A stretch of DNA of 64,000 nucleotides from JAVXGM01 sp036657395 (GTDB taxonomy: Bacteria > Bacillota > Clostridia > Peptostreptococcales > Anaerovoracaceae), in NCBI GenBank assembly GCA_036657395.1, contig JAVXGM010000005.1:62001-126000 (forward strand), read 5' to 3'. A program made the translations under genes and the position numbers. Below, one piece after another: positions 25,702-34,152 of this stretch (its first letter is position 1; each line of letters opens with the position of its first letter). The notes beneath the pieces were generated by a model. The model was not told the DNA's origin and made no database searches. It saw nothing but the letters and a program-made list of their open reading frames with translations.

Positions 25702-27282
25702 ATGTCAAAGTACACACAAGTCGAACGTAATGGTCTGTTTGAATTGACAGACGCAACACGTGCCGAGCTTACGTCTTCAAAGTATTACAATGAAGATTTG
25801 GCTCCCACGTCTGTTTCCCAGAGGACATGGACTACGTACAACATCACAATGTTATGGGTTGGTATGTCCATATGTATTCCTTCGTTATCCTTATCGTCAG
25901 CACTCATCACTTTTGGCGTGTCCCCTTGGCTAGCAATTATCAATGTAGCTTTGGGAAATCTAATCGTACTTATTCCTATTCAATTAAATTCTAACGCAGG
26001 TACAAAATATGGTATTCCATTCCCTGCATTCTCAAGATTGACTTTTGGTAGTCTAGGAGCACAGATTCCTGCACTGTTAAGAGCAATCGTTGCCTGTGGT
26101 TGGACAGCAGTTCAAGCTTGGGTAGGTGGCGGTGCAGTTGCTGCTATCATCGGATGTTTCTTTGCTAAATTTGCTGATCCTACTTGGACTATGGCACTGC
26201 CTGGTAATCCAACTGCTGTAGTTGGTCAAGTAATAGGATTCTTGATTTTCATGCTCTTTGTTTGCTGGGTAGCATATAATGGCATGGAAAACATCAAATG
26301 GGTTCAAAACATTGGTGGTCCATTACTAATTGTAGTAATCATCGCATTGTTTATTTGGTCCGTTCTACAAGCTAGCGATTCCGGATACTCTTTCACACAG
26401 GTAATGGCTCAGGAAAATGACCCTGCGTTGATTGCTAAAAATGGAGGGTTTGCCTACATTTATATGGCAGGACTCACTGGCAACATTGCATTCTGGGCTA
26501 CTATGGCCTTAAATATTCCTGACTTTTCAAGATATGCTAAATCTCAGAAGGCTCAGTTTAGAGGACAGCTTTATGGTATGCCTGTTCCAATGTTTGCTTG
26601 TGCCTTCATCGGTGCATTCTTTGCTCAGGCAACTAAATTATCCATGGGCACAGCCATGTTTGACCCAACAGGAGTATTTTATCTTGTTCCAAACAAAATT
26701 GTTGTGTTCATCGCTGCAGTGGGAGTAATAGCTGCTACAATTACAACTTGCGTAGCTGCTAATGTTGTAGCTCCAGCAAATGGATTCTCCAACCTTGCTC
26801 CTAGAAAGATAAGCTATAAGGCTGGTGTAGTTATTACTTGTATAATTGCCGTACTCATGTGTCCTTGGTGGATTTACGGAAATGGCGGAGCTTATGTATT
26901 CACATGGTTAAACAACTATGGTACTATCCTTGCTCCTGTAGCCGCAATCTTTATCGCAGACTACTATATGACAAAGAAAAGAAGAATCGACGTTGCTGGT
27001 CTTTACAAAGGCAAAGATGGCAGATATTGGTATAATCACGGCTTTAACGTAGCTGCAATAGTGTCATGGATAGCTGCATTTGTTATTCCACTACTTGGAA
27101 ATACAGTTTTCTTATTTGATCCTGCTAAGACTGCTTCCCCTAACTTAATTCAGTGGTTAGCTGCAAATGGATACATTGTATCATTCTTAATTGGATTTGT
27201 TGTTTATATACTTCTTATGAAGGGTAAAGCCACTTCTTATGTAAGTGAAGAAGAACATGAACAATTAACAGAAAGAGCATAG
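25702..27282 (+). CDS. NCS1-family nucleobase/hydantoin:cation symporter
   Basis: A 526-residue permease with about 12 transmembrane helices, of the nucleobase:cation symporter-1 family (allantoin, uracil, cytosine, hydantoins). The N-terminus NEDLAPTSVSQRTWTTYNI is the family hallmark, and helix motifs GIPFPAFSRLTFG and WTAVQAWVGGGAV form the substrate site of Mhp1/PucI-like members. ATG 25702 is chosen because GGAGGTG is seven bases upstream; the ATG at 25687 is part of that box. The dihydropyrimidinase gene follows, suggesting uptake of dihydropyrimidines or hydantoins. The exact substrate is inferred from this context. Confidence 0.93.
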   Translation: MSKYTQVERNGLFELTDATRAELTSSKYYNEDLAPTSVSQRTWTTYNITMLWVGMSICIPSLSLSSALITFGVSPWLAIINVALGNLIVLIPIQLNSNAGTKYGIPFPAFSRLTFGSLGAQIPALLRAIVACGWTAVQAWVGGGAVAAIIGCFFAKFADPTWTMALPGNPTAVVGQVIGFLIFMLFVCWVAYNGMENIKWVQNIGGPLLIVVIIALFIWSVLQASDSGYSFTQVMAQENDPALIAKNGGFAYIYMAGLTGNIAFWATMALNIPDFSRYAKSQKAQFRGQLYGMPVPMFACAFIGAFFAQATKLSMGTAMFDPTGVFYLVPNKIVVFIAAVGVIAATITTCVAANVVAPANGFSNLAPRKISYKAGVVITCIIAVLMCPWWIYGNGGAYVFTWLNNYGTILAPVAAIFIADYYMTKKRRIDVAGLYKGKDGRYWYNHGFNVAAIVSWIAAFVIPLLGNTVFLFDPAKTASPNLIQWLAANGYIVSFLIGFVVYILLMKGKATSYVSEEEHEQLTERA

Positions 27283-27321
27283 AGTTAAGCTAAACTAAAT
27301 TTAATATAATAACTTTGCAGG

Positions 27322-27346
27322 AGCCTTTGAGACCCAAAGGCTTTTG
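27322..27346 (+). terminator. Intercistronic hairpin between permease and hydantoinase
   Basis: 8-bp stem (AGCCTTTG / CAAAGGCT) with a 5-base loop and a short T run. It probably reduces read-through from the permease into the downstream hydrolase gene. Confidence 0.6.
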
Positions 27347-27378
27347 CTATTATCCAAATTAAAAAAGGAGGGTTTAAT

Positions 27379-28782
27379 ATGGATTTATTAATTAAAAACG
27401 GCACGATTGTAACCGCAACTTCTACCTATAGTGGTGATATTGCCATAAAGGGCGGCAAGATTGTTGCAATTGGAAAAAATTTAAAGCCGGGAAAAATTAC
27501 TGAAATAGTTGATGCAAAAGGAAAGCTTGTGCTTCCTGGAGCTATCGATGGTCATACCCACCTTGCTATGCCGTTTGGCGGAACAGTTTCCACTGACGAC
27601 TATTATGCGGGTACTAGATCAGCAGCTTGCGGAGGAACTACCACCGTATTTGATTTTGTTCTACAAGGTGCAGGAGAGACAATGCTTGATGCAATCAAGC
27701 GAAGAGACGCATTATGTGCTCCTGATGCTGCAGTAGACTATTCTTTCCACGTTGCTGTATGCGATGTTACTTCAGAAGCACTCTTAGATTCTATGGAAGA
27801 GGCTGTAAAGGCTGGGGTTCCTTCATTTAAGGTGTTTATGGTTTATGATTTTGGTGTAGATGATGGTGCTTTCTACAGAGTACTTACTAAGGCCGCAGCG
27901 ATTGGTGCTTTAGTTGGCGTTCATGCTGAAAACAGAGATGTAAATAATGTACTTATTGAGAAGTATCTAGGCGAAGGCAAAACTGATGCTTGGTGGCATT
28001 ATATGTCCAAAAATGAAGACGTTGAAGGGGAAGCTGACGTAAGAGCCATTAACCTAGCTAAGATGGCAGGCACATCTTTATACATAGTCCATCTCGCAAA
28101 TAAGCAAGGTATGGATGCAGTAAAAGAAGCCAGAGATCAAGGATATCCAATCTTTGCAGAGACTTGTCCTCAATACTTAAACTTCACTAAAGAAGTATAT
28201 AAGAAAGACCGTGCAAGAGACTTTGTTTGCTCTCCTCCAATGAAGGGTAAAGAATCTCAGGATGCAATTTGGGACGGCATCAATAGCGGAGATATTGCCA
28301 CTATTGCTACTGATCATTGCCCATTCACTCAAGCTGAAAAAGACTGGGGCATCAAAACAAAAGATGGTAAGCCAGGCAACTTCACAACCATTCCAAATGG
28401 TTGTGCTGGAATTGAAAACATGTATCCGTACATTCTCTCAGAAGCCAACAAAGGCAAAATCACTTTTAGCAAAGCTGTTGAACTTTGTTCCACTAATCCG
28501 TCTAAATTGTTTGGCCTTGACCATTTAAAAGGTGCCCTTCAAGTTGGTCTTGATGCGGATATCGTAATTTACGATCCGAAGAAAAATGTTACTATTACCA
28601 ATGATGAAATGCACGGTGATACTGACCATACTATCTGGGAAGGCGCAAAGATCAAAGGTTACCCTGTTGCTACATATAGCAAGGGAACTTTGGTTTACAA
28701 AGATGGTGAATTCCTTGGCAAGCGAGGTAATGGAAAGTTTATCAAATGTAAGAAGATTAAACTGACTACACCTGGATTATAA
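27379..28782 (+). CDS. hydA: Dihydropyrimidinase / D-hydantoinase
   Basis: Cyclic amidohydrolase of 467 residues that opens dihydropyrimidine or 5-substituted hydantoin rings. The binuclear zinc site is complete: DGHTHL, the bridging lysine in SFKVFMVY, VHAEN, YIVHLAN and ATDHCPF. CSPPMKG and NGCAGIENMYPY line the substrate pocket. Length matches bacterial hydantoinases. The context is an uptake-and-hydrolysis pair with the NCS1 permease; no carbamoylase, beta-ureidopropionase or dihydropyrimidine dehydrogenase lies nearby. Allantoinase and phenylhydantoinase are the main alternatives; motif detail favours dihydropyrimidinase. Confidence 0.93.
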   Translation: MDLLIKNGTIVTATSTYSGDIAIKGGKIVAIGKNLKPGKITEIVDAKGKLVLPGAIDGHTHLAMPFGGTVSTDDYYAGTRSAACGGTTTVFDFVLQGAGETMLDAIKRRDALCAPDAAVDYSFHVAVCDVTSEALLDSMEEAVKAGVPSFKVFMVYDFGVDDGAFYRVLTKAAAIGALVGVHAENRDVNNVLIEKYLGEGKTDAWWHYMSKNEDVEGEADVRAINLAKMAGTSLYIVHLANKQGMDAVKEARDQGYPIFAETCPQYLNFTKEVYKKDRARDFVCSPPMKGKESQDAIWDGINSGDIATIATDHCPFTQAEKDWGIKTKDGKPGNFTTIPNGCAGIENMYPYILSEANKGKITFSKAVELCSTNPSKLFGLDHLKGALQVGLDADIVIYDPKKNVTITNDEMHGDTDHTIWEGAKIKGYPVATYSKGTLVYKDGEFLGKRGNGKFIKCKKIKLTTPGL

Positions 28783-28810
28783 TGGTTTTATAACCTGAAC
28801 ACATTTAAAA

Positions 28811-28841
28811 AGAGGACTGACTTTACGTCAATCCTCTTTTT
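28811..28841. terminator. Shared bidirectional terminator after hydA
   Basis: Stem AGAGGACTGAC / GTCAATCCTCT with one mismatch and a 5-base loop, flanked by A-rich and T-rich sides. The stop codon of the opposing membrane-protein gene (28828-28830) lies within the second arm. Confidence 0.8.
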
Positions 28842-29412
28842 TGTTATCTTCATTTTCTGTATCTTTATCCCCTTGCCAGAGTTTCACTGGCTGGGGAACT
28901 TTCTTTCTCTTTACTCGTTTTAAATAAATGTTTAACCCTTGGGTGTAAATCCAATCATACAGCATTAAAAATGCTACGCCACAAGGAATAATTATCCATA
29001 TTGAAACATCTGGCAAGGAAACATTGCCTAATAGCAATTCCTTGAAAAATACTAGACCTAAAGTAAGTATCCCAGCAAAGAATACAATTTTTAATATCAC
29101 CTGAATTACAGGCATCTTGATTTTTTCTATGTAGTATTTAATGATTCCATAAATGCCAAAAAGGCAAGCATATGGAATCATACCCAGCTTATTAGGTAAA
29201 ATGACAAAGCCAAGAATTATTGCCGCTGCATACAAAATCACTCCTGCCCTAGGCCCACTTTCCAGGATCATAATTCCAATGAAAAATCCACTTATAGAAT
29301 AAAGTGTGATCTCTACTCCCGGAGCAAAAGATCCGGCAAACATAAAGACTATTGTAAAGGCCAGTAGAATGCCGCCTAATGCCAGTTTTAAGACTCCTTT
29401 ATTTCTCTCCAA
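28828..29412 (-). CDS. Polytopic membrane protein of unknown function
   Basis: A 194-residue protein with about six hydrophobic segments between residues 8 and 165, a Lys/Arg-rich stretch (LKRVKRKKVPQPVKLW) and a charged C-terminal tail rich in Asp, Glu and Lys. I do not recognise a family; it does not show the EExxxR and HxxxN motifs of CPBP/CaaX proteases. It starts 20 bases after the J-domain gene and is probably the third gene of that operon, so it may be a membrane partner of that pair. Confidence 0.75.
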   Translation of the reverse strand: MERNKGVLKLALGGILLAFTIVFMFAGSFAPGVEITLYSISGFFIGIMILESGPRAGVILYAAAIILGFVILPNKLGMIPYACLFGIYGIIKYYIEKIKMPVIQVILKIVFFAGILTLGLVFFKELLLGNVSLPDVSIWIIIPCGVAFLMLYDWIYTQGLNIYLKRVKRKKVPQPVKLWQGDKDTENEDNKKED

Positions 29413-29432
29413 AGCTCATACTCCTATAGATC

Positions 29433-30005
29433 TTATATACAATCACAACATAAGTCTGCACAGCAATAACATTGACACATTTTGCAGAACATATCATCGT
29501 TTGAACCATATCCTCTGCCATAGGCCGTGTTCTGATAACCCTGCCCTACATTCATTATACCGCCTAATGCTTGTTTATATTCTTGGTTGTTTGGATCCAT
29601 TGAAACCGCCTGCTGCACCTTTGTAACTGCATCATCATACCAACCCTTTTTATATGAAAGCATTCCGCTTAAAAACATCCACTCTGCGTTTCTGTTTTGG
29701 CTTCTATTTAAAGTTGACTCTGCCGATTGAAGGTTACCCATATCGATATCTTTTCTCACCTGATTAAATTCTGGTGAACTGGTTTGACGGTTTCCCCCTT
29801 GTGTGTATCCCCCGTTATTATTATTCCCCTTGGTTAACATATCATATGCCTCGTTGACTTCTTGAAGTTTTTCTTCTGCCAAGTCGGACAATGGATTGTT
29901 TTGATACTTATCTGGATGGTATTTTTTTACTAACTCTTTATATGCTTTTTTTATTTCTTCTTGCGATGCACCTTGTCTAACGCCTAATACTTCATAGGGA
30001 TTCAT
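29433..30005 (-). CDS. J-domain protein with cysteine-rich C-terminus
   Basis: A 190-residue Hsp70 co-chaperone-like protein. The J-domain (1-60) has the HPD motif at 30-32 and starts NPYEVLGV. A Gly/Asn/Gln-rich linker (60-80) leads to a helical segment (about 82-150) resembling TPR repeats (AEWMFLSGMLSYKKGWYDDAV). The last 17 residues contain eight cysteines and the protein ends C-D-C-I. It lacks the DnaJ zinc-finger and substrate domains, so it is not the housekeeping DnaJ. Its ATG lies inside the end of the DUF5685 gene (14-base overlap). Confidence 0.9.
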   Translation of the reverse strand: MNPYEVLGVRQGASQEEIKKAYKELVKKYHPDKYQNNPLSDLAEEKLQEVNEAYDMLTKGNNNNGGYTQGGNRQTSSPEFNQVRKDIDMGNLQSAESTLNRSQNRNAEWMFLSGMLSYKKGWYDDAVTKVQQAVSMDPNNQEYKQALGGIMNVGQGYQNTAYGRGYGSNDDMFCKMCQCYCCADLCCDCI

Positions 30006-30870
30006 TCTGTTTCTCCTCTTCTTTTGTAATTTCTTCTGTTTTCCGTAAAAGTCCCATGTACACTATGTTCTCTATTATACCTTTATTTTTCTTAATGGCA
30101 AGCAAATCCAATGATTTGCCGATTTCTCCTAAGTAATGAAACAGGTTGAATTCACAAGTTTTCATAATCTCTCTTCGAAATTCAACTACTGGTTGGCCAT
30201 GGTAATCAAACCTGTACAGCAGCGGATTGTAGACTCCTGATTCAATGTTTTCTTCAATGTCATCTACTGCATCCATCAGGTAAATCCATTTTCCTAGATG
30301 ATATCCAATCCTTGCTAGCACCTGTTTTTCTTTAAATCCTGGAGGGAATGGTCCTTCTTCCAAAATATTTTCCATAATCTTGGCAAATGCCTCTGCTACC
30401 TGATCTAAGTTTGGGCATTTTTCATCTTCCAGCTTAGATATGCTACTTAGGTTTCCCCTTACTTTCTTGCAAAGTTGCGGCCTAGCCTTTTCTAGCTTTC
30501 TGTAAACACCCTTCATGGTTTTTAAGAAAGCCTTAGCGTAGAGTTTCCCCTCATCGTGGACATCATCTTCCAATTTGTACCATGCCAAAATCAGCATAAC
30601 ATCAGCTGCATAATCAATTGCTGCATTTGATACTATTGTTTGTTTTTTAATGTGATGAATAAGACAATGTTCCCTAGAGGGAATATCTTCTTCCCCATCT
30701 ACCCCTGCAATAATCAGGGCAAGAAAGACAGCATCATAGCTTAACACCATTCTTGGAATCTGACCATATCGTCTGCCAATGGATTTGCAGATTCCACAAT
30801 AATATCCAGTATATACTTCATATTCCCACATTTTTAGTTGGGGTTTTTGGGCCGTCACATAGCCTAGCAT
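29992..30870 (-). CDS. DUF5685-family protein
   Basis: A 292-residue, mainly helical cytosolic protein of uncharacterised family DUF5685. The N-terminus has FGY-like LGYVTAQKPQLKMWEYE and YYCGICKS (CxxC at 25-28), then LSYDAVFLAL and REHCLIHH, possibly a metal site. Two acidic motifs, DDVHD (102-106) and DAVDD (200-204), sit in helices as in class I isoprenoid synthases; this resemblance is my inference. It is first in an operon with the Cys-tailed J-domain protein (overlapping) and a membrane protein. Family identification is from memory of the N-terminal pattern. Confidence 0.82.
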   Translation of the reverse strand: MLGYVTAQKPQLKMWEYEVYTGYYCGICKSIGRRYGQIPRMVLSYDAVFLALIIAGVDGEEDIPSREHCLIHHIKKQTIVSNAAIDYAADVMLILAWYKLEDDVHDEGKLYAKAFLKTMKGVYRKLEKARPQLCKKVRGNLSSISKLEDEKCPNLDQVAEAFAKIMENILEEGPFPPGFKEKQVLARIGYHLGKWIYLMDAVDDIEENIESGVYNPLLYRFDYHGQPVVEFRREIMKTCEFNLFHYLGEIGKSLDLLAIKKNKGIIENIVYMGLLRKTEEITKEEEKQNESL

Positions 30871-31003
30871 GGCCTACCTCTTCAAATCAAGATTTTTTCT
30901 CTTACCTAGACTAACACAGGTCATCATTTTTTTCAAATTGAGAGAGAAAATATCATTAAATCTTCATCTCTATATCGTGCTTTCTAATAATCTATGGCTT
31001 GCC

Positions 31004-31039
31004 TTGACCCCGTTTTGGAAAACTGGTATACTTGTATAC
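31004..31039 (+). promoter_or_regulatory. acn promoter overlapped by doubled GTATAC GntR-type operator
   Basis: TTGACC (31004-31009), 17 bases, TATACT (31027-31032) make a near-consensus promoter. Two palindromic GTATAC boxes (31026-31031 and 31034-31039) cover the -10 and the start region. FadR/FCD-type GntR proteins commonly bind sites with a TNGTATACNA-like core, and such a regulator is the third gene of this operon. Repression by occlusion, with autoregulation, is inferred. Confidence 0.7.
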
Positions 31040-31088
31040 ATGTTTGAAAACAAAATTAATTTTATTTGACATAGCGGAGGTAAAAAAT

Positions 31089-33014
31089 ATGGCAAAGACA
31101 CTAACTCACAAAATATTAGAGGACCATTTAATCAAGGGGGATTTAACTCCAGGCAAAGAAGTTACCATTAAGATGGATCAAACACTTACCCAGGATTCCA
31201 CTGGGACTATGGTTTATCTTCAATTGGAAGCTATGGACGTAGATACTGTGAAAACAGAACTTTCTGTTGCCTACATCGACCATAATACACTTCAGACAGG
31301 CTTTGAAAATGCTGATGACCACGCATTTATTAAAAGCGTAGCTCAGCGTCACGGAGTACTGTTTTCTAAGCCAGGAAATGGGATTTGTCACCAACTTCAT
31401 TTGGAGAATTACGGAAAGCCAGGAAAAACACTTCTCGGTTCTGACAGTCATACTCCTACAGGTGGCGGCCTCGGTATGCTGGCAATCGGTGCTGGCGGTC
31501 TTGACGTAGCTGTTGCTATGGCAAAGGGTACATATACTCTTGTTACTCCAAAGGTAATCAAGGTAGATTTAAAGGGCTCACTGAACCCTTGGACTTCTGC
31601 AAAGGATGTAATTTTATATGTCTTGCAACAGCTTACTGTAAAAGGCGGAGTTGGTAAGGTTGTGGAATACACTGGAGAAGGCGTAAAGTCTTTATCTGTT
31701 ACTGATAGAGCGACCATTACAAATATGGGTGCTGAGCTTGGTGCTACTACTTCTATATTTCCAAGTGATGAGCTTACTAAAACTTACCTTAAGCTACAAG
31801 GACGAGAAAAGGATTACACCCCTTTTGCTCCAGATGCTGATGCTGTTTACGACCAAGAGCTTATTGTGGATTTAGATACTTTGACCCCTCTTGCAGCAAT
31901 GCCTCACAGCCCAGATAATGTTGATAGCATTGCAAATATTGGGGAGATTAAAATTGACCAGGTTGCTATTGGCAGCTGTACTAATTCTTCTTATACAGAC
32001 CTTATGAAAGTTGCGGCGATTCTAAGGGGAAAGAAAGTTCATCCTGATGTAAGTTTAGTTATCTCCCCTGGATCAAGTAAAATCCTTGCAAAGATGGCTG
32101 AAAATGGCGCTCTTGCCCATATTATAAGTGCAGGTGCAAGAGTAATTGAAAACGCTTGTGGACCTTGTATCGGCATGGGACAATCTCCAAAATCAGAAGC
32201 GGTTTCTCTTCGTACATTTAACCGTAATTTCAAGGGGAGAAGCGGCACCTTAGATGCTAACGTGTATCTTGTAAGTCCTGAAACTGCAGCAATTTCAGCT
32301 ATTACTGGGGTTCTTACTGATGGAACTACTTCAAACCTTACACTAGATAAGATTGCCAACGTTGATTTTGATTTCAACGACAACTTCATCGTATATCCTA
32401 AGGGGACGAACAAAGAAAATACTCCTGTAGAAATGGGTCCTAACATTAAGCCATTCCCAAGGAATACTACATTGCCTGAAATGCTTACGGCAAAGGTTGC
32501 TCTTCACCCAGGAGACAATGTTACAACAGATGACATTATGCCATCTGATTCAAGACTATTGCCATACCGTTCTAACATTCCATTACTTGCCAACTACTGT
32601 TTCGAAAAAATCGATTCAGATTTTGCAAAGAGATGCAAGGAATACAAGGAAAATGCCATTGTTGGTGGTGACAACTACGGTCAAGGAAGCAGTCGTGAGC
32701 ATGCGGCTCTTGCCCCTCTTTACCTAGGGGTTAAATTTGTAATTGCCAAGTCTTTTGCCAGAATTCACAGGGCAAACCTGATTAACAGCGGTATTATTCC
32801 ATTGGTATTTGACGATCCTACCGATTACGACAAAATCAACCTTGGTGATACTTTGGTGATTTCAAAGGCACCTAATCAGGTGAAGGCACAGTCTATTACA
32901 GTGGAAAACAAAACTCAAAATACATCTTACAAAACAATAACTAATTTCTCTAACCTTGATACAGATATGCTCCTAGAAGGCGGGAAAATTAATTGGATAA
33001 AAGGAGAACAATAA
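31089..33014 (+). CDS. acn: Aconitate hydratase
   Basis: Isomerises citrate to isocitrate with a [4Fe-4S] cluster. The 641-residue protein is the shorter mitochondrial/clostridial-type aconitase. Cluster cysteines lie in AIGSCTNSSYTDL and ENACGPCIGMG; LGSDSHTPTGGGLGMLAIG and the C-terminal swivel domain YGQGSSREHAALAPLYLG are intact. ATG 31089 is preceded by GGAGGT; longer upstream frames overlap the promoter and are rejected. It overlaps icd by one base. Citrate synthase is not in this cluster. Confidence 0.96.
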   Translation: MAKTLTHKILEDHLIKGDLTPGKEVTIKMDQTLTQDSTGTMVYLQLEAMDVDTVKTELSVAYIDHNTLQTGFENADDHAFIKSVAQRHGVLFSKPGNGICHQLHLENYGKPGKTLLGSDSHTPTGGGLGMLAIGAGGLDVAVAMAKGTYTLVTPKVIKVDLKGSLNPWTSAKDVILYVLQQLTVKGGVGKVVEYTGEGVKSLSVTDRATITNMGAELGATTSIFPSDELTKTYLKLQGREKDYTPFAPDADAVYDQELIVDLDTLTPLAAMPHSPDNVDSIANIGEIKIDQVAIGSCTNSSYTDLMKVAAILRGKKVHPDVSLVISPGSSKILAKMAENGALAHIISAGARVIENACGPCIGMGQSPKSEAVSLRTFNRNFKGRSGTLDANVYLVSPETAAISAITGVLTDGTTSNLTLDKIANVDFDFNDNFIVYPKGTNKENTPVEMGPNIKPFPRNTTLPEMLTAKVALHPGDNVTTDDIMPSDSRLLPYRSNIPLLANYCFEKIDSDFAKRCKEYKENAIVGGDNYGQGSSREHAALAPLYLGVKFVIAKSFARIHRANLINSGIIPLVFDDPTDYDKINLGDTLVISKAPNQVKAQSITVENKTQNTSYKTITNFSNLDTDMLLEGGKINWIKGEQ

Positions 33015-34141
33015 TGGATTACAAAACAGCATTTGAGCAAATTGTTGCAGATCAACTGAAGCGAGTTGAGGCCCTTAAGGCCTCCTCCACTTCCACTAAT
33101 TTTTCAGCTTTAGATAAGATTACTGTAGGAATGATCGACGGTGACGGCATCGGTCCTGTGATTATGGATTCTTGCCGAGAAATCTTAGGGAAGCTATTAA
33201 AAAAGGAAATTGAAAGCGGAAAAATCATTTTAAAGGATATTCCTGGTCTAACCCTAGAGAATAGAATTGAAAAAATGGAAACTGTTCCTGCTGACGTTTT
33301 GGCTTCCATTAAGGAGTGTGACGTTCTTCTCAAGGGTCCTACTACCACTCCAGGTAAAGGTGACAACCTGCCAAACATTGAAAGCGCCAACGTTACACTT
33401 CGCCGTGAGCTTGACCTATTTGCCAATGTAAGGCCTGTATCCATTCCTGAAAAGAATATTGACTGGATTTTTTACAGAGAAAATACCGAGGGTGAATATG
33501 CCCTAGGCAGCCGGGGTGTTGAAATCAATGAGGATATTTCCATTGATTTTAAAGTCACTACCACTCAAGGAACTACAAGGATTGCTAAGGCGGCTTTTGA
33601 ATATGCCAAGGCTAACGGAAACAAAAATGTTTCTATTGTTACTAAGGCAAATATTATGAAAAAAACTGACGGTAAATTTCTCAGCCTTTGCTACGATGTT
33701 GCAGCGGATTACCCTGAAATTAAAACAGATGACTGGTATGTGGACATTATGGCTGCCAATTTGATTAACGATCAGATTAACAGCAATTTTAACGTGTTTA
33801 TCCTGCCAAATCTATACGGGGATATTATTACTGATGAGGCCGCCCAGATTCAAGGTGGTGTAGGTACTGCTGGTAGTGCCAACATTGGTAGTAAATATGC
33901 TATGTTTGAGGCTATTCACGGTTCTGCCCCAAGAATGATCAGCGATGGTATTGGTGAATATGCAAATCCTGCAAGTATTATGAGAGCTTCTGTTATGCTT
34001 CTTAGACACATTGGCATGACTCAGCCTGCTGCTAATTTGGAAAAGGTTTTAGATATGGCTCAAGATCAGCTAAATCTTCCAGGAGATGGCACAGGAAATA
34101 CAGCTGCCGATTTCACTAAATTTATAATTTCTCGCATATAA
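33014..34141 (+). CDS. icd: Isocitrate dehydrogenase (NAD-type, IDH/IMDH family)
   Basis: Oxidative decarboxylation of isocitrate to 2-oxoglutarate. The 375-residue protein is of the short beta-decarboxylating dehydrogenase type: VGMIDGDGIGPVIMD, KGPTTTPGKGDN, the substrate arginines in TLRRELDLFANVRP, YRENTEGEYA, and NLYGDIITDEAAQIQGGVG, with EAIHGSAPR near the end. Coenzyme choice (NAD+ more likely) is inferred from subfamily. The start overlaps the acn stop (TAATG). With aconitase it supplies 2-oxoglutarate for glutamate. Confidence 0.94.
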   Translation: MDYKTAFEQIVADQLKRVEALKASSTSTNFSALDKITVGMIDGDGIGPVIMDSCREILGKLLKKEIESGKIILKDIPGLTLENRIEKMETVPADVLASIKECDVLLKGPTTTPGKGDNLPNIESANVTLRRELDLFANVRPVSIPEKNIDWIFYRENTEGEYALGSRGVEINEDISIDFKVTTTQGTTRIAKAAFEYAKANGNKNVSIVTKANIMKKTDGKFLSLCYDVAADYPEIKTDDWYVDIMAANLINDQINSNFNVFILPNLYGDIITDEAAQIQGGVGTAGSANIGSKYAMFEAIHGSAPRMISDGIGEYANPASIMRASVMLLRHIGMTQPAANLEKVLDMAQDQLNLPGDGTGNTAADFTKFIISRI

Positions 34142-34152
34142 GGAGGCGCCAA

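Noticed and set aside
28828..29412. The 194-residue membrane protein as a CaaX/CPBP protease for the Cys-tailed J-protein
   Set aside because: The diagnostic EExxxR and HxxxN motifs are not present in the sequence.
31032..31088. Upstream extended start of aconitase
   Set aside because: It overlaps the predicted -10 and operator; GGAGGT is placed for ATG 31089, and family length fits.
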